Source: Pseudomonas sp. FP2196
GTDB lineage: Bacteria > Pseudomonadota > Gammaproteobacteria > Pseudomonadales > Pseudomonadaceae
Reading direction: 5' to 3'
Length of the DNA: 64,000 nucleotides
Assembly (NCBI RefSeq): GCF_030687715.1
Contig: NZ_CP117445.1
Span: 3,957,501 to 4,021,500, forward strand
Shown: piece by piece, positions 1-8,710 of the stretch
Layout of the letters: each line of letters begins with the position of its first letter
How positions within the stretch are numbered: the first letter of the stretch is position 1
The notes under the pieces: model-generated
Databases searched by the model: none
Told to the model about the DNA's origin: nothing
The model's input: only the letters and a program-made list of their open reading frames with translations
Made by a program: the position numbers and the translations under genes

Positions 1-58
1 TTGCCTTTTGTTTGGCAAGGATTAGGCTAGGCGCCTTCGACTGCTGAGGGAACGCGCG

Positions 59-706
59 ATGACCACTGAACAAGAATCCACCTTCGACGAGCCACGGCTC
101 AATGCCACGGAAATCCGCATCCTGGGCTCGTTGATCGAGAAACAGGCCACCAGCCCGGAAACCTACCCGCTGACCCTCAATGCACTGGTCACGGCTTGCA
201 ATCAGAAAACCAGCCGCGAACCGGTGATGAACCTGACCCAAGGCCAGGTCGGCCAGAGCCTGCGTGCTCTGGAAGGACGCGGTTTTGCCAAGCTTGTTAT
301 GGGCAGTCGCGCCGACCGCTGGGAGCACAAAGTCGACAAGGCGCTGGAACTGGTGCCGGCGCAGGTGATTTTGTCGGGTTTGATGTTTCTGCGCGGCCCG
401 CAAACCATCAACGAATTGCTGACCCGCAGCGGACGCATGCACGAGTTCGAAGATGCCGAGCAGGTGGTGCATCAGCTTGAGCGCCTGATTGCACGCGGGT
501 TGGCGGTGTTGATTCCACGCCAGGCCGGGCAGCGCGAAGATCGCTACACCCATGCGCTGGGTGATCCGGCGGACATCGAGGCGATTATGGCGGCGCGGCA
601 GAATCCGGGCGAACGCGGTGCGGGTAGCGCAGTTTCTGTGGAGCGCATCGAAGAGCTGGAGGCGCGGATTGCGGCGCTGGAAGAGCGTCTGGCGCGCCTC
701 GAATAA
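59..706 (+). CDS. YceH family protein (DUF480)
   Basis: The 215-residue product matches the YceH/DUF480 family of winged-helix-like proteins of unknown molecular function. The N-terminal half carries the family's typical opening ([20 protein letters not shown], about residues 14-33) and two predicted winged-helix repeats follow. The C-terminus (about residues 190-215) is a short heptad-like coiled coil rich in Glu, Leu and Arg. The start is chosen because a GAGGGA ribosome-binding site lies about 7 nt upstream of the ATG. It ends just before a REP pair and looks monocistronic. The family assignment is firm from recognition; the function is not known. Confidence 0.9.
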   Translation: MTTEQESTFDEPRLNATEIRILGSLIEKQATSPETYPLTLNALVTACNQKTSREPVMNLTQGQVGQSLRALEGRGFAKLVMGSRADRWEHKVDKALELVPAQVILSGLMFLRGPQTINELLTRSGRMHEFEDAEQVVHQLERLIARGLAVLIPRQAGQREDRYTHALGDPADIEAIMAARQNPGERGAGSAVSVERIEELEARIAALEERLARLE

Positions 707-720
707 CCCCCCGTACTGTT

Positions 721-812
721 TGTAGGAGTGAGCCTGCTCGCGATAGCGGTGTGTCAGTCACATCTTATTTGAATGACACACCGCTATCGCGAGCAGGCTC
801 ACTCCTGCAAGG
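721..812. repeat. REP pair (REPIN), GAGCCTGCTCGCGA family
   Basis: Two inverted copies of a REP palindrome (core GAGTGAGCCTGCTCGCGA) face each other across a short spacer between the convergent yceH and cupin genes. The arms at about 722-755 and 773-808 are almost perfectly complementary, so the transcript would fold into one long hairpin. Confidence 0.9.
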
Positions 813-822
813 GGTCTACGCA

Positions 823-1341
823 CTATTCCCCATCCCAGTAATCAACCCCGTCCGCCTGGCGTGCCACCGCGACAAAACCCGAAGCATTGCCCTGGGCATC
901 AACCTTGAAGTTGTCCATCACCGCATATTTGTTCGAATCCGGGTATTCACAGATGTCCGGCTGCTGCTGAGTGCTGACCGCCAGATAACGCAGTTCAGCC
1001 GCGCTGGTGTTGATGATCTGATGCGCCATTTCCGGGCCGCCCGCAGGGCAGGCAATGACATCACCGGCGCGGATCGGAAAACGCTCGGCGCCCAGACGCA
1101 CCTCGCCTTCCCCGGCCACTACGTAGAACATCTCCTCATTGACCCGATGACTGTGAAAAGGACTGCCGCGCATGCCCGGCGGCAGTGCATACAGTCGATA
1201 ACCGAGTTTCTGCGCACCGAGTTGCTGACCGATTCGGGCCATGCGCTGCTGATAACGCCCGGCGGTTTCGCCTTCAGGGGCCAAGGCTTCGGGCAAGGAT
1301 TCGAGCTCGACCTGATGCAGGTTGAGGATAGGCGGATGCAT
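823..1341 (-). CDS. Cupin domain-containing protein
   Basis: This 172-residue protein carries a single conserved-barrel cupin domain. Cupin motif 1 is visible as GSPFHSHRVNEEMFYVVAGE (about residues 59-78), supplying the two His and the Glu of the metal site, and motif 2 (PAGGPEMAHQIINTS, about 99-113) supplies the last His. The start is supported by a GAGG sequence a few bases upstream. Such stand-alone cupins bind a divalent metal and act as isomerases, dioxygenases or sensors; the substrate cannot be told here. The gene converges on yceH and is followed by a REP pair. Confidence 0.85.
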   Translation of the reverse strand: MHPPILNLHQVELESLPEALAPEGETAGRYQQRMARIGQQLGAQKLGYRLYALPPGMRGSPFHSHRVNEEMFYVVAGEGEVRLGAERFPIRAGDVIACPAGGPEMAHQIINTSAAELRYLAVSTQQQPDICEYPDSNKYAVMDNFKVDAQGNASGFVAVARQADGVDYWDGE

Positions 1342-1418
1342 GCTGAACCTCGGTTTTTTTTGTGGGTGGGCAAGTCTGTGCTAGCGGGTCATGCAGTATA
1401 GGCAATGGACACCGTGGC

Positions 1419-1493
1419 GCGGCCATCGCGAGCAGGCTCACTCCTGCAGGGGAATGCATTTCAATGTGGGAGTGAGCCTGCTCGCGAAAAGGC
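1419..1493. repeat. REP pair, GAGCCTGCTCGCGA family
   Basis: Two inverted REP units (ATCGCGAGCAGGCTCACTCC and its complement) sit between the start of the cupin gene and the end of the shikimate dehydrogenase-like gene. The spacer is about 20 nt. Confidence 0.85.
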
Positions 1494-1522
1494 CCTATCA
1501 GGCACCACACAATCCTGGCTGA

Positions 1523-2341
1523 TCAGCTCCGGGCAAATGCCACCGCCGCCTGAAACTGCTCCTCGGTCGGCCGCACACCGGTGTACAACACAAACTGCTC
1601 CAGCGCTTGAATCGCGATCACTTCCAGCCCGGTAATCACCCGCTTACCTTCTGCTCGTCCACGCACAATCAGTGGTGTTTCCGAAGGAATCGCCACCACA
1701 TCAAACACGGTCTCAGACGCTTGTATCACCTCAGGCTCAAATGCCAGTTGCCCCGCCTCCGGGCCGCCGTCCATGCCCACAGGCGTCACGTTGATCAGCA
1801 TCTGCGGTCGCTCATCACCCAGCTCAGCCTGCCAGCGATACCCCAGCGAATCCGCCAGCGCTCGTCCGGCGCGCTCATTGCGCGCGACGATCAAACCGTT
1901 TTTATAGCCGCCATCACGCAAGGCGCTGGCCACCGCTTTGGCCATGCCGCCACTGCCGCGCAGGGCAAAGGTCGAATCCTTGGGCACCGCGTGGGTTTCC
2001 AGCAGCTGTGCGATGGCGATGTAATCGGTGTTGTAAGCCTTGAGGTGGCCCTTGGTATTCACAATGGTGTTGATCGATTGAATCGCCGCCGCCGACGCAT
2101 CGAGCTCATCGACCAGCGCAATGCAGGCTTCCTTGAATGGCATCGATACGCCGCAACCACGAATGCCCAACGCCCGGATTCCGCCGACCGCGCCGGTCAG
2201 ATCCTGGCTGCTGAAGGCCTTGTAATAGAAATTCAGGCCCAGTTGCTCATACAAATGGTTATGAAAACGCAGACCGAAATTCCCTGGGCGCGCCGACAGG
2301 GACATGCACAGTTGGGTGTCTTTGTTCGGGTTCATCTGCAT
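1523..2341 (-). CDS. Shikimate 5-dehydrogenase-like protein (SdhL/AroE-like)
   Basis: The 272-residue protein has the two-domain AroE fold. The N-terminal substrate domain contains GCGVSMPFKEA (about residues 60-70) with the catalytic Lys, where AroE usually has VTxPxK. NTD in KAYNTDYIA (about 98-106) supplies the catalytic Asp. The Rossmann part has LRGSGGMAKAVASAL (about 127-141) in place of the classical GAGGA loop, and NVTPVGM (about 184-190) is conserved. The MPFKE variant and length point to the shikimate dehydrogenase-like (SdhL, HI0607-type) subgroup rather than the biosynthetic AroE. That subgroup is usually less active on shikimate. The start has AAGGAG 7 nt upstream. No aromatic-pathway neighbours are present. 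Confidence 0.85.
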   Translation of the reverse strand: MQMNPNKDTQLCMSLSARPGNFGLRFHNHLYEQLGLNFYYKAFSSQDLTGAVGGIRALGIRGCGVSMPFKEACIALVDELDASAAAIQSINTIVNTKGHLKAYNTDYIAIAQLLETHAVPKDSTFALRGSGGMAKAVASALRDGGYKNGLIVARNERAGRALADSLGYRWQAELGDERPQMLINVTPVGMDGGPEAGQLAFEPEVIQASETVFDVVAIPSETPLIVRGRAEGKRVITGLEVIAIQALEQFVLYTGVRPTEEQFQAAVAFARS

Positions 2342-2586
2342 GAAACTTCTCCTTCAAACGCACTTTCGGATGGACGGGATTAGCCAGCCCATCGGGTTCT
2401 GTTCGATCATATCGCCTGTCTGCACCGGGCCTTGGCGGGACGGTAAAGAAGGCGGTACAGACCTTACACAAAATTTACTCACCGGCCGTGCTGTTTTTCA
2501 AAATGTTGCTGTCTTAGAAGTATCCCCGCGACAACTTTGGGCCTGGTGCAGGCCCGGACGCCGGGTCGAAGAACCGAGGAACTATC

Positions 2587-2946
2587 ATGATTCGTAAACT
2601 CCCCATTATGGCCTTACTGATTGGCGCACTCGCTGTCACGGGCCAGGCAGAAGCCGGTGGTGGCCATGGCTGGCAAGGCCCTGCGGTGTTTGGCGCGATC
2701 GTCGGCTCGGCCATCATCGGCTCGGCGCTGATCAACCAGGACCGACCGGTGTACGTGCAGCAACAGCCGGTTTACGTTCAACCGCAACCGGTCTACGTGC
2801 AACAGCCGCCACCACCGGTCTACTACCAGCCGGCGCCGGTTTATGTACAACAACCGGTGTACGTGCAACCGGCCCCGGTTTACTACGGCCCTCCCCGTGG
2901 TTATTACGGTCGCCCTCATGGCTACTACGGCGGCCCACGCTGGTGA
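2587..2946 (+). CDS. Small exported protein with PVYVQ repeats
   Basis: The 119-residue product begins with a signal peptide (MIRKLPIMALLIGALAVTG, cleavage likely after the QAEA around residue 24). A short Gly-rich/hydrophobic segment (WQGPAVFGAIVGSAIIGSAL) follows, which resembles a glycine-zipper. From about residue 53 to the end it is a Pro/Tyr/Gln/Val repeat region with about eight PVYVQ or PVYYx units and a Gly-Tyr-rich tail. A GAGGA site precedes the ATG and an intrinsic terminator follows immediately. The protein is probably periplasmic or outer-membrane associated; no enzymatic function is suggested. Similar low-complexity proteins are common in pseudomonads as hypothetical proteins. 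Confidence 0.75.
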   Translation: MIRKLPIMALLIGALAVTGQAEAGGGHGWQGPAVFGAIVGSAIIGSALINQDRPVYVQQQPVYVQPQPVYVQQPPPPVYYQPAPVYVQQPVYVQPAPVYYGPPRGYYGRPHGYYGGPRW

Positions 2947-2957
2947 CCGAAACACAG

Positions 2958-2986
2958 AGCCCCGCTTTTATAGCGGGGCTTTTTTA
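2958..2986 (+). terminator. Intrinsic terminator of the PVYVQ-repeat gene
   Basis: A perfect 9-bp stem (AGCCCCGCT / AGCGGGGCT) with a 5-nt loop is followed by a run of six Ts, 12 bp after the stop codon. Confidence 0.9.
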
Positions 2987-3097
2987 TGACCGTCGGTCGG
3001 CAGGCGTCTGAAAAAATCTCGCCAAGGTCGCTGTGAGGACAGTTTCAACAGCTAAAGTCGGCATGATGGATTTGACTGTTGGGTGCCAAACATTAAA

Positions 3098-3115
3098 CGG
3101 TCATCTTTTTGTCAT
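3098..3115 (+). promoter_or_regulatory. Candidate Pho box (PhoB site)
   Basis: CGGTCAT-CTTT-TTGTCAT matches the 18-bp Pho box consensus CTGTCAT-N4-CTGTCAT with one mismatch in each half, and the repeats are 11 bp apart. A weak -10-like element (CAATCT, about 3126) lies about 10 bp downstream, where a PhoB-activated promoter expects it. The small gene at 3177 begins 61 bp further on. Confidence 0.6.
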
Positions 3116-3176
3116 GACGGAACTGCAATCTGAATCCGTCCGCAAACAACAGGTTGATAACAACAAGGACGACTCT

Positions 3177-3371
3177 ATGCCAACACAAAACCCGCACCGC
3201 ATCGTCGGCCTGTGCACCTCAAGCAAGGTGTACAGCGCACTGACAGAACTCAAGCACCTTGAAGGGCACCGCTGCGCCAAGTTTCTTTCGCTATTGGCGG
3301 AAAATCTTGTGCACAAGGGCTTGCTCAATGAGCGTGAAGTCATGCACATGCTTGATCAAGTGGTCGATTGA
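3177..3371 (+). CDS. Conserved small hypothetical protein, putative PhoB target
   Basis: This is a 64-residue protein without signal peptide or membrane segment. It contains one or two predicted amphipathic helices (residues about 17-60: SKVYSALTELKHLEG, then AKFLSLLAENLVHKG) and ends in an acidic MHMLDQVVD. The ATG is chosen because AACAAGGA lies about 7 nt upstream; an in-frame extension upstream has no ribosome-binding site and runs through the candidate Pho box. I do not recognise a function. The helical, soluble character would fit a small regulator or adaptor, which is inference only. Confidence 0.6.
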   Translation: MPTQNPHRIVGLCTSSKVYSALTELKHLEGHRCAKFLSLLAENLVHKGLLNEREVMHMLDQVVD

Positions 3372-3473
3372 AGCAGCCCTCACTCTTATCAATGACCACT
3401 ATCAAAAGCGTTGATTGTCCCTGAGAACGGCAAATCCCTAAGGTAGCCCCATCGTTTGATGGAGGTATTTGTC

Positions 3474-3656
3474 ATGGCTCAGGTTCAAATCATGTCGGTA
3501 ATCGGCAGCGCCGTTCCCGCACCACTCAGAGAGCTGGGCTTGCTCGCCTGTTGGTATGTAGTGCGCGACGGCGAGGCGATCAGCGGCCCGCTCACCTCGT
3601 TGCCGGCGGCGCAGGCCTTGTCGCAACAGTTCATCAGTGCCCCGTTTCACGCTTAA
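3474..3656 (+). CDS. Small hypothetical protein
   Basis: A 60-residue product begins at an ATG preceded by a strong GGAGGT site 7 nt upstream; an earlier in-frame ATG (3456) lacks such a site. The sequence has a hydrophobic middle (LGLLACWYVVRDG, residues about 22-34) and a C-terminal part (DGEAISGPLTSLPAAQALSQ) that resembles small domains seen in other Pseudomonas hypotheticals. No signal peptide is clear. Its stop codon overlaps that of the convergent AI-2E transporter gene by 2 bp. Function unknown. Confidence 0.6.
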   Translation: MAQVQIMSVIGSAVPAPLRELGLLACWYVVRDGEAISGPLTSLPAAQALSQQFISAPFHA

Positions 3657-4714
3657 GGCAACTGCACCTTGGGCTTGGTCTCGACGAACAGCGCCCAGCT
3701 GGACATGAACAGCGCAGCGATCAACGGCCCGATCACGAAGCCGTTCAAGCCGAACACCGCCAGACCGCCCAAGGTCGAGATCAAAATCATGTAGTCGGGC
3801 ATCCGAGTGTCCTTGCCCACAAGGATCGGCCTCAGCACGTTATCCACCAAGCCAATCACGAACACCCCGAACAACCCCAGCACCACGCCCTGCCAGATCA
3901 TCCCGCTGAGCAGGAAGTAAAGCGCCACCGGCGCCCAGACAATCCCCGCCCCCACCGCCGGCAACAGCGACAGAAACGCCATCAAGACCGCCCACAGCAA
4001 CGCGCTGGGGATATCGAGAAACCAGAAAATCGCCCCGCCCAACGCGCCCTGTGTGATCGCCACCAGCACGTTCCCCTTGACCGTTGCGCGCACAACCCGG
4101 TTGAACTTCAATTGCAAACGGCGCTTGTGATTTTCCTCCAGCGGTAAGGCGGTACGCACCTTGCGCGCCAGTTCGGGGCCGTCACGCAGTAAGAAAAACA
4201 ACAGATAAAGCATGATGAAAAAACTCACCACAAACTCGAACGTGCCCTGGCCAAAACTGAACGCCTGACTCGCCAGCACCTGGCTGCCCTGCATGGCTGC
4301 CTTGACGATTTTTTCGCGCAGCGCATTGAGTTCGCCCATGCCGAACCGATCGAGCAGATGCTGAAAGTATTGCGGCAGACTGTGTTTGAATTGCGCCAGA
4401 TACGCCGCGATATCCAACTCGCCGCTCTCGATATTCTTGTAAACCGCCATCCCCTCCTGCACCAGCAACAAGCTGATGATGATCACCGGCAGAATCGCGA
4501 TCACCAGACAGATGCTTAACGTGCACAAAGACGTGAGGTTGCGCTGCCAGCCGAATTTTGCCTGCAAGCGGCGCTGCATCGGCGCAAACAGAATGCCGAG
4601 AATCACCGCCCAGAACACCGCGCCGTAGAACGGCAACAGAATCCAGATAAAGGCCACCGTGACCAGCACCAGCAGCACCGTCAGGGATTTGAATTGAAGA
4701 CTTTTTACGTTCAT
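3653..4714 (-). CDS. AI-2E family transporter (PerM-like membrane protein)
   Basis: The 353-residue protein has the AI-2E/PerM (UPF0118) pattern: two hydrophobic segments near the N-terminus (about 12-45), a third at about 65-90, a soluble central region (about 95-150), then five or so further membrane helices to the C-terminus. Family motifs include FFLLRDGPEL (about 172-181) and the conserved late segment LPAVGAGIVWAPVALY (about 251-266) with NGFVIGPLIAALF near the end. Some members export autoinducer-2 or ions, but most, including this one, have no assigned substrate. It is monocistronic and converges on the small gene at 3474. Confidence 0.88.
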   Translation of the reverse strand: MNVKSLQFKSLTVLLVLVTVAFIWILLPFYGAVFWAVILGILFAPMQRRLQAKFGWQRNLTSLCTLSICLVIAILPVIIISLLLVQEGMAVYKNIESGELDIAAYLAQFKHSLPQYFQHLLDRFGMGELNALREKIVKAAMQGSQVLASQAFSFGQGTFEFVVSFFIMLYLLFFLLRDGPELARKVRTALPLEENHKRRLQLKFNRVVRATVKGNVLVAITQGALGGAIFWFLDIPSALLWAVLMAFLSLLPAVGAGIVWAPVALYFLLSGMIWQGVVLGLFGVFVIGLVDNVLRPILVGKDTRMPDYMILISTLGGLAVFGLNGFVIGPLIAALFMSSWALFVETKPKVQLP

Positions 4715-4930
4715 GTCCGATCCATGTCAGTCGGGCGTCAAACACGCCCGGTGCTTAGTCAGCCGAAGCGTGCACGAGTGCCATCTTTATTCATGGAGCA
4801 TAGTTGCGGATCGGCGCAAGACCGTCAGCGAACCGGTAACGGCACAATGGGTCAGCAAAACGTAGATCCAGATCAATAAGCCTTACCCGCAACCGCACTA
4901 CCCTGCTGCGCTTTTGCGACCGACGCCGCC

Positions 4931-6268
4931 ATGACCTCCACGCTCCCGCTTATTGCCCCCGAACTGCTCGCTCCTGCCGGCACGTTGAAAAACATGCGTT
5001 ACGCCTTCGCCTACGGTGCCGATGCGGTCTACGCCGGCCAGCCGCGCTACAGCCTGCGAGTGCGTAACAACGAATTCGATCATGCCAATCTGGCGCTGGG
5101 CATTCGTGAGGCCCAGGCGCAAGGCAAGCGTTTTTACGTGGTGATCAACATCGCGCCGCACAACGCCAAGCTGAAGACATTTCTCAAGGACCTGGCGCCC
5201 GTGATCGAGATGGCACCGGACGCGCTGATCATGTCCGACCCTGGGCTGATCATGCTGGTGCGTCGGCATTTTCCGCAGATGCCGATCCACCTTTCGGTGC
5301 AGGCCAATACGGTGAACTGGGCCAGCGTCGAGTTCTGGCAGCAACAAGGCCTGAGCCGGATCATCCTGTCGCGGGAACTGTCGCTGGAAGAAATTGGCGA
5401 GATCCGCGAGCAAGTGCCCGGCATGGAGCTGGAAGTGTTTGTCCACGGCGCGCTGTGCATGGCCTACTCCGGGCGCTGCCTGCTGTCGGGTTACATGAAC
5501 AGGCGCGACGCCAATCAGGGCACCTGCACCAACGCCTGCCGCTGGAAATACTCGGCGCAGGCGGCCACGGAAAATCAGCTCGGCGAAATCGTCCAGACAT
5601 TCCAGCCCGAACCGACACTGGGCATCGGCGCCCCGACCGATCAAGTGTTCCTGCTGCAGGAAGCCAACCGCCCCGAAGAGTTGATGCCGGCCTTCGAGGA
5701 CGAACACGGCACCTACATCATGAACGCCAAGGACCTGCGCGCGGTGCAGCATGTCGAGCGGCTGACCCGCATGGGCGTGCATTCATTGAAGATCGAGGGC
5801 CGGACCAAATCGCACTTCTATTGCGCGCGCACCACGCAGGTGTATCGACGGGCGATTGATGATGCGGTGGCGGGACGGGAGTTTGATCGAAGCTTGATGA
5901 GCGATCTGGAATCGCTGGCCCAGCGCGGTTATACCGAGGGTTTCCTGCGTCGCCATGTGCATGACGAGTACCAGAACTATCTACACGGCAGCTCAGTGTC
6001 GGAGCGCCAGCAGTTTGTCGGCGAGTTGACTGGTGAGCGGCGTGATCGGCTGGCCGAGGTCAAGGTGAAGAACCGTTTTGCGCGGGGGGATCATCTGGAG
6101 TTGATGACGCCCAAGGGCAATTTTCATTTCGATCTGCATGAACTGCAGAACCTCAAGGGTGAAGCCATCGAGGTGGCACCGGGGGATGGGCACACGGTGT
6201 ATCTGCCGATTCCGGATGCGGTCGATTTGCGGTTCGGGTTGTTGATGCGCGATGTGGTGGCCGATTGA
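4931..6268 (+). CDS. yegQ: tRNA hydroxylation protein TrhP (YegQ), peptidase U32 family
   Basis: This 445-residue protein is a YegQ-type U32 'peptidase'. The opening APELLAPAGTLKNMRYAFAYG is characteristic, and the U32 signature EVFVHGALCMAYSGRCLLSG (about residues 167-186) is intact. Four Cys (two in the signature, two in GTCTNACRW, about 197-205) are likely iron-sulfur ligands. In E. coli, YegQ/TrhP works with prephenate to make the 5-hydroxyuridine that is the precursor of cmo5U34 in tRNA. Length equals the E. coli protein. It is monocistronic and followed by a REP. Confidence 0.9.
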   Translation: MTSTLPLIAPELLAPAGTLKNMRYAFAYGADAVYAGQPRYSLRVRNNEFDHANLALGIREAQAQGKRFYVVINIAPHNAKLKTFLKDLAPVIEMAPDALIMSDPGLIMLVRRHFPQMPIHLSVQANTVNWASVEFWQQQGLSRIILSRELSLEEIGEIREQVPGMELEVFVHGALCMAYSGRCLLSGYMNRRDANQGTCTNACRWKYSAQAATENQLGEIVQTFQPEPTLGIGAPTDQVFLLQEANRPEELMPAFEDEHGTYIMNAKDLRAVQHVERLTRMGVHSLKIEGRTKSHFYCARTTQVYRRAIDDAVAGREFDRSLMSDLESLAQRGYTEGFLRRHVHDEYQNYLHGSSVSERQQFVGELTGERRDRLAEVKVKNRFARGDHLELMTPKGNFHFDLHELQNLKGEAIEVAPGDGHTVYLPIPDAVDLRFGLLMRDVVAD

Positions 6269-6276
6269 AAGGCCCC

Positions 6277-6340
6277 TGTAGGAGCTGCCGCAGGCTGCGA
6301 TCTTTTGATCTTGTTTGCAAGAATCAACGCTGCGGCAGCT
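6277..6340. repeat. REP, GGAGCTGCCGCAGGCTGCGATC family
   Basis: One full REP unit (TGTAGGAGCTGCCGCAGGCT at its left end) is followed about 20 nt later by a degenerate inverted fragment (GCTGCGGCAGCT). It lies between the convergent yegQ and lysR genes. Confidence 0.8.
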
Positions 6341-6358
6341 CATCCAGGGACGGTGGGA

Positions 6359-7222
6359 CTAGGTAAACTCTTCGCGCAACATCGCCACAAACGCCTCACG
6401 CGCCGGATGTACTCCGGCGTTTTCATGCCAGTAAAACAAGTTGTCGATGGCCGTCAGTTCGGGGAACTCAACCCCCACGCACCCCGCGCCTTTCGCATAT
6501 TGTTCAAACACCCCTTTGGGCACCAACGCCACGCCCGCTCCGGCACTCACGCACCCGACAATCGCCCCGTAACTGGCAAGGCTGACAATCGGCAGCGCCT
6601 TTCCCTGTCGCAATAACCAATGCTCCAGTGCCGCCCGATAAGGACACCCCTGCGGCCACATGAACACGGTTTTGTCCTGCAGATCATTGATGTCGCGCAC
6701 CGGCCCGAAAGACGTTGAAGCGATCAGCAGCAATTCTTCACGATACATCGGCGTGCGTTTGAGCTGCGAGCGCTCGACGTCCACCGCCACTATCGCGCCG
6801 TCGAGGCGATGGCTGACGGTATCATCGAGCAACTGGCCCCAGGTGCCGGTGGTGAGCTCCAGCGCCACTTGCGGATAACGCTGGTGAAACTTAGCCAGCA
6901 GCCGCGGTAACCGCCCGGTGGCTGAGGATTCGATGGCGCCGATGCGCAGTGGCCCGGAGGGTTCTGCGCTGGGATCGACCGCGCGTTTGGCCTGCGCCGT
7001 CAGCGCGAGAATCTTCTCGGCGTAGGCGAGAAACGTCAGCCCCGCCGGACTGATCCGCAACCCACGGCCCTCGCGCAGAAACAGCGCCACGCCCAATTCG
7101 GCCTCCAGCGCCTTGATTCGTGCGGTGATATTCGACGGCACGCAGAACAATTTTTCCGCGGCCCGGGCAATGCTGCCGACTTCGGCCACGGTCTTGAACA
7201 TACGGATTTGTGCCAGCTCCAT
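6359..7222 (-). CDS. LysR family transcriptional regulator
   Basis: A 287-residue LysR-type regulator has an N-terminal winged helix-turn-helix (MELAQIRMFKTVAEVGSIAR, then AAEKLFCVPSNITARIKALE, residues about 1-40) and a substrate-binding domain from about residue 88. The recognition helix VPSNITARIKALE differs from the usual QPAVSRQI, a feature of a Pseudomonas subgroup. I take the third of three clustered start codons because it leaves room for the upstream AGAG; starts 6 or 9 nt earlier are also possible. It is divergent from the EamA transporter at 7324 and is likely to regulate it. Confidence 0.85.
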   Translation of the reverse strand: MELAQIRMFKTVAEVGSIARAAEKLFCVPSNITARIKALEAELGVALFLREGRGLRISPAGLTFLAYAEKILALTAQAKRAVDPSAEPSGPLRIGAIESSATGRLPRLLAKFHQRYPQVALELTTGTWGQLLDDTVSHRLDGAIVAVDVERSQLKRTPMYREELLLIASTSFGPVRDINDLQDKTVFMWPQGCPYRAALEHWLLRQGKALPIVSLASYGAIVGCVSAGAGVALVPKGVFEQYAKGAGCVGVEFPELTAIDNLFYWHENAGVHPAREAFVAMLREEFT

Positions 7223-7323
7223 ACCCATCACTCTGAGTGAACATTCGAAGCAGTATAAGTCAGTTGTGGCGAATGATTGGCCGCCCGGATACTCGGCGCA
7301 TCGACCCCACTGGTGCGCTGATC

Positions 7324-8220
7324 ATGCAATCCCCTTCTCCCGTGAAAATTGTTCTGGCGATGGCATTTGTCGTCGGCTGCTGGGCGTATTCGCCAACCGG
7401 CATTCACATTGCCCTGCAAGTCTACGATCCCGGACATCTGGCGTTGCTGCGGTTTCTCCTGGCGTCGCTGTGCATGGCGGTGATCGCTGCCTTCAAAGGT
7501 ATTCAGCTACCGCGTCTGGGCGATGTGCCGCTGCTATTCGCCTTGGGTTTCTTCGCAGTCAGCCTGCATCACGTCGCTCTGAACATCGGCCAGCAAGGCG
7601 TCAGCGCCGGTGCGTCGAGCGTGTTGGCGCAATCGAGCCCGTTGTTCAGCACGTTGCTCGCGCGTTTCGTATTCAAGGATCAGGTCAGCCCCTGGCGCTG
7701 GGGCTGTGTGCTGCTCGGCTTTGTCGGCGTGGTGATTGTGGTCAGCGGTGATCGCGGCCTGGGCGAGATTGACGCGCATGCCTGGCTGATCTTGCTCGCA
7801 GCAGTTTCATGGAGCATTTACTTCGCGCTGCAAAAGCATCACGCACGGCGTTATGACGGCTTGAGTCTGGCGTGCTATGCGGTCTGGTCAGGGACGTTGT
7901 TATTGCTGATCTATCTGCCGGGGTTGAGCGAAACCGTGATGAAAGCGCCGTTGCCGGTGCAATGGGCAGTGTTGGCCTTGGGCGTGTTTCCCAGCGCGCT
8001 GGCCTATCTGGCGTGGGGATTTGTGCTCAAACATGTGGATTTGAGTCGGGCGACCATGACGCTGTATCTGATTCCGCCGACAGCGATGGGCATTGCTTCG
8101 GTGGGATTGGGCGAGCGGCCGACGTGGATGGTGCTGGCGGGGTCCGCGGTGGTGTTGATCAGTGTGTTGGCGTTGAATCTGGAGCAACGGATTCCAGTGC
8201 TTCGAGGTATGCGGGCCTGA
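7324..8220 (+). CDS. EamA/DMT family transporter
   Basis: About 298 residues form ten hydrophobic helices arranged as two EamA repeats (about 8-135 and 148-290), typical of drug/metabolite transporter exporters. The first repeat begins VLAMAFVVGCWAYSPTGIHI and the second AWLILLAAVSWSIYFALQKH. The start at ATG 7324 gives the usual short N-terminus; in-frame starts at 7273 and 7237 would overlap the divergent promoter, and no start has a good ribosome-binding site. It is probably controlled by the divergent LysR. The substrate is unknown; amino acids or metabolites are usual. Confidence 0.85.
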   Translation: MQSPSPVKIVLAMAFVVGCWAYSPTGIHIALQVYDPGHLALLRFLLASLCMAVIAAFKGIQLPRLGDVPLLFALGFFAVSLHHVALNIGQQGVSAGASSVLAQSSPLFSTLLARFVFKDQVSPWRWGCVLLGFVGVVIVVSGDRGLGEIDAHAWLILLAAVSWSIYFALQKHHARRYDGLSLACYAVWSGTLLLLIYLPGLSETVMKAPLPVQWAVLALGVFPSALAYLAWGFVLKHVDLSRATMTLYLIPPTAMGIASVGLGERPTWMVLAGSAVVLISVLALNLEQRIPVLRGMRA

Positions 8221-8249
8221 CCATGGTTGGGTGTAAAGGCTGATGCCGC

Positions 8250-8340
8250 CTTCGCTGGCAAGCCAGCTCCCACAGGGATTGAGGGAGTGCCGGAAATTTG
8301 CGGACACTCGAAAACCTGTCGGAGCTGGCTTGCCAGCGAA
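8250..8340. repeat. REP pair, AGCTGGCTTGCCAGCGA family
   Basis: Inverted copies of CTTCGCTGGCAAGCCAGCTC lie at 8250-8270 and about 8320-8340, between the convergent EamA gene and the small acidic-protein gene. This REP family differs from those at 721 and 6277. Confidence 0.85.
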
Positions 8341-8387
8341 GAGGCCAGCGCGGATAGCCAGTGATGGACTGCCCGGCCGGATTCTAC

Positions 8388-8618
8388 CTAGCGCCGATCA
8401 TCCGACAACGGTGTCGGTTCATCCGCTGGCGGTACATCGTCATCCGCCGCCGGATCCTTCCAGTCCTCGGGCCGATCAGCATCGCTCAAAGGATCGCGCC
8501 CCGGCGCCATCCCCGGCGGCGCATCGTGATCGGCCAGTGTCGGCTCATCCGTGCCTGGCATCGGACGGGTTGGGTCGGTGGGCAGCACTCCACCCTGAAA
8601 CAGCAAATCGTTAGACAT
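8388..8618 (-). CDS. Small acidic Pro/Asp-rich hypothetical protein
   Basis: A 76-residue protein starts at an ATG preceded by TGAGGTG about 4 nt upstream. It is very acidic and proline-rich: after MSNDLLFQGGVLPTDPTRP it is dominated by Asp, Pro and Glu and ends in ADEPTPLSDDRR. It is likely to be intrinsically disordered and has no signal peptide. A longer in-frame frame upstream (to 8759) overlaps the GntR gene end and lacks the same composition, so I exclude it. Short acidic proteins of this kind recur in pseudomonads; the function is unknown. Confidence 0.55.
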   Translation of the reverse strand: MSNDLLFQGGVLPTDPTRPMPGTDEPTLADHDAPPGMAPGRDPLSDADRPEDWKDPAADDDVPPADEPTPLSDDRR

Positions 8619-8710
8619 CACGCACCTCACCAAGGAGGTCCGGAAAACCCGGGCCGTACAAGTTGGAAGCGAGCCGCTGGACGGCGTGCTATCGAATAGA
8701 CCAACGGCGA

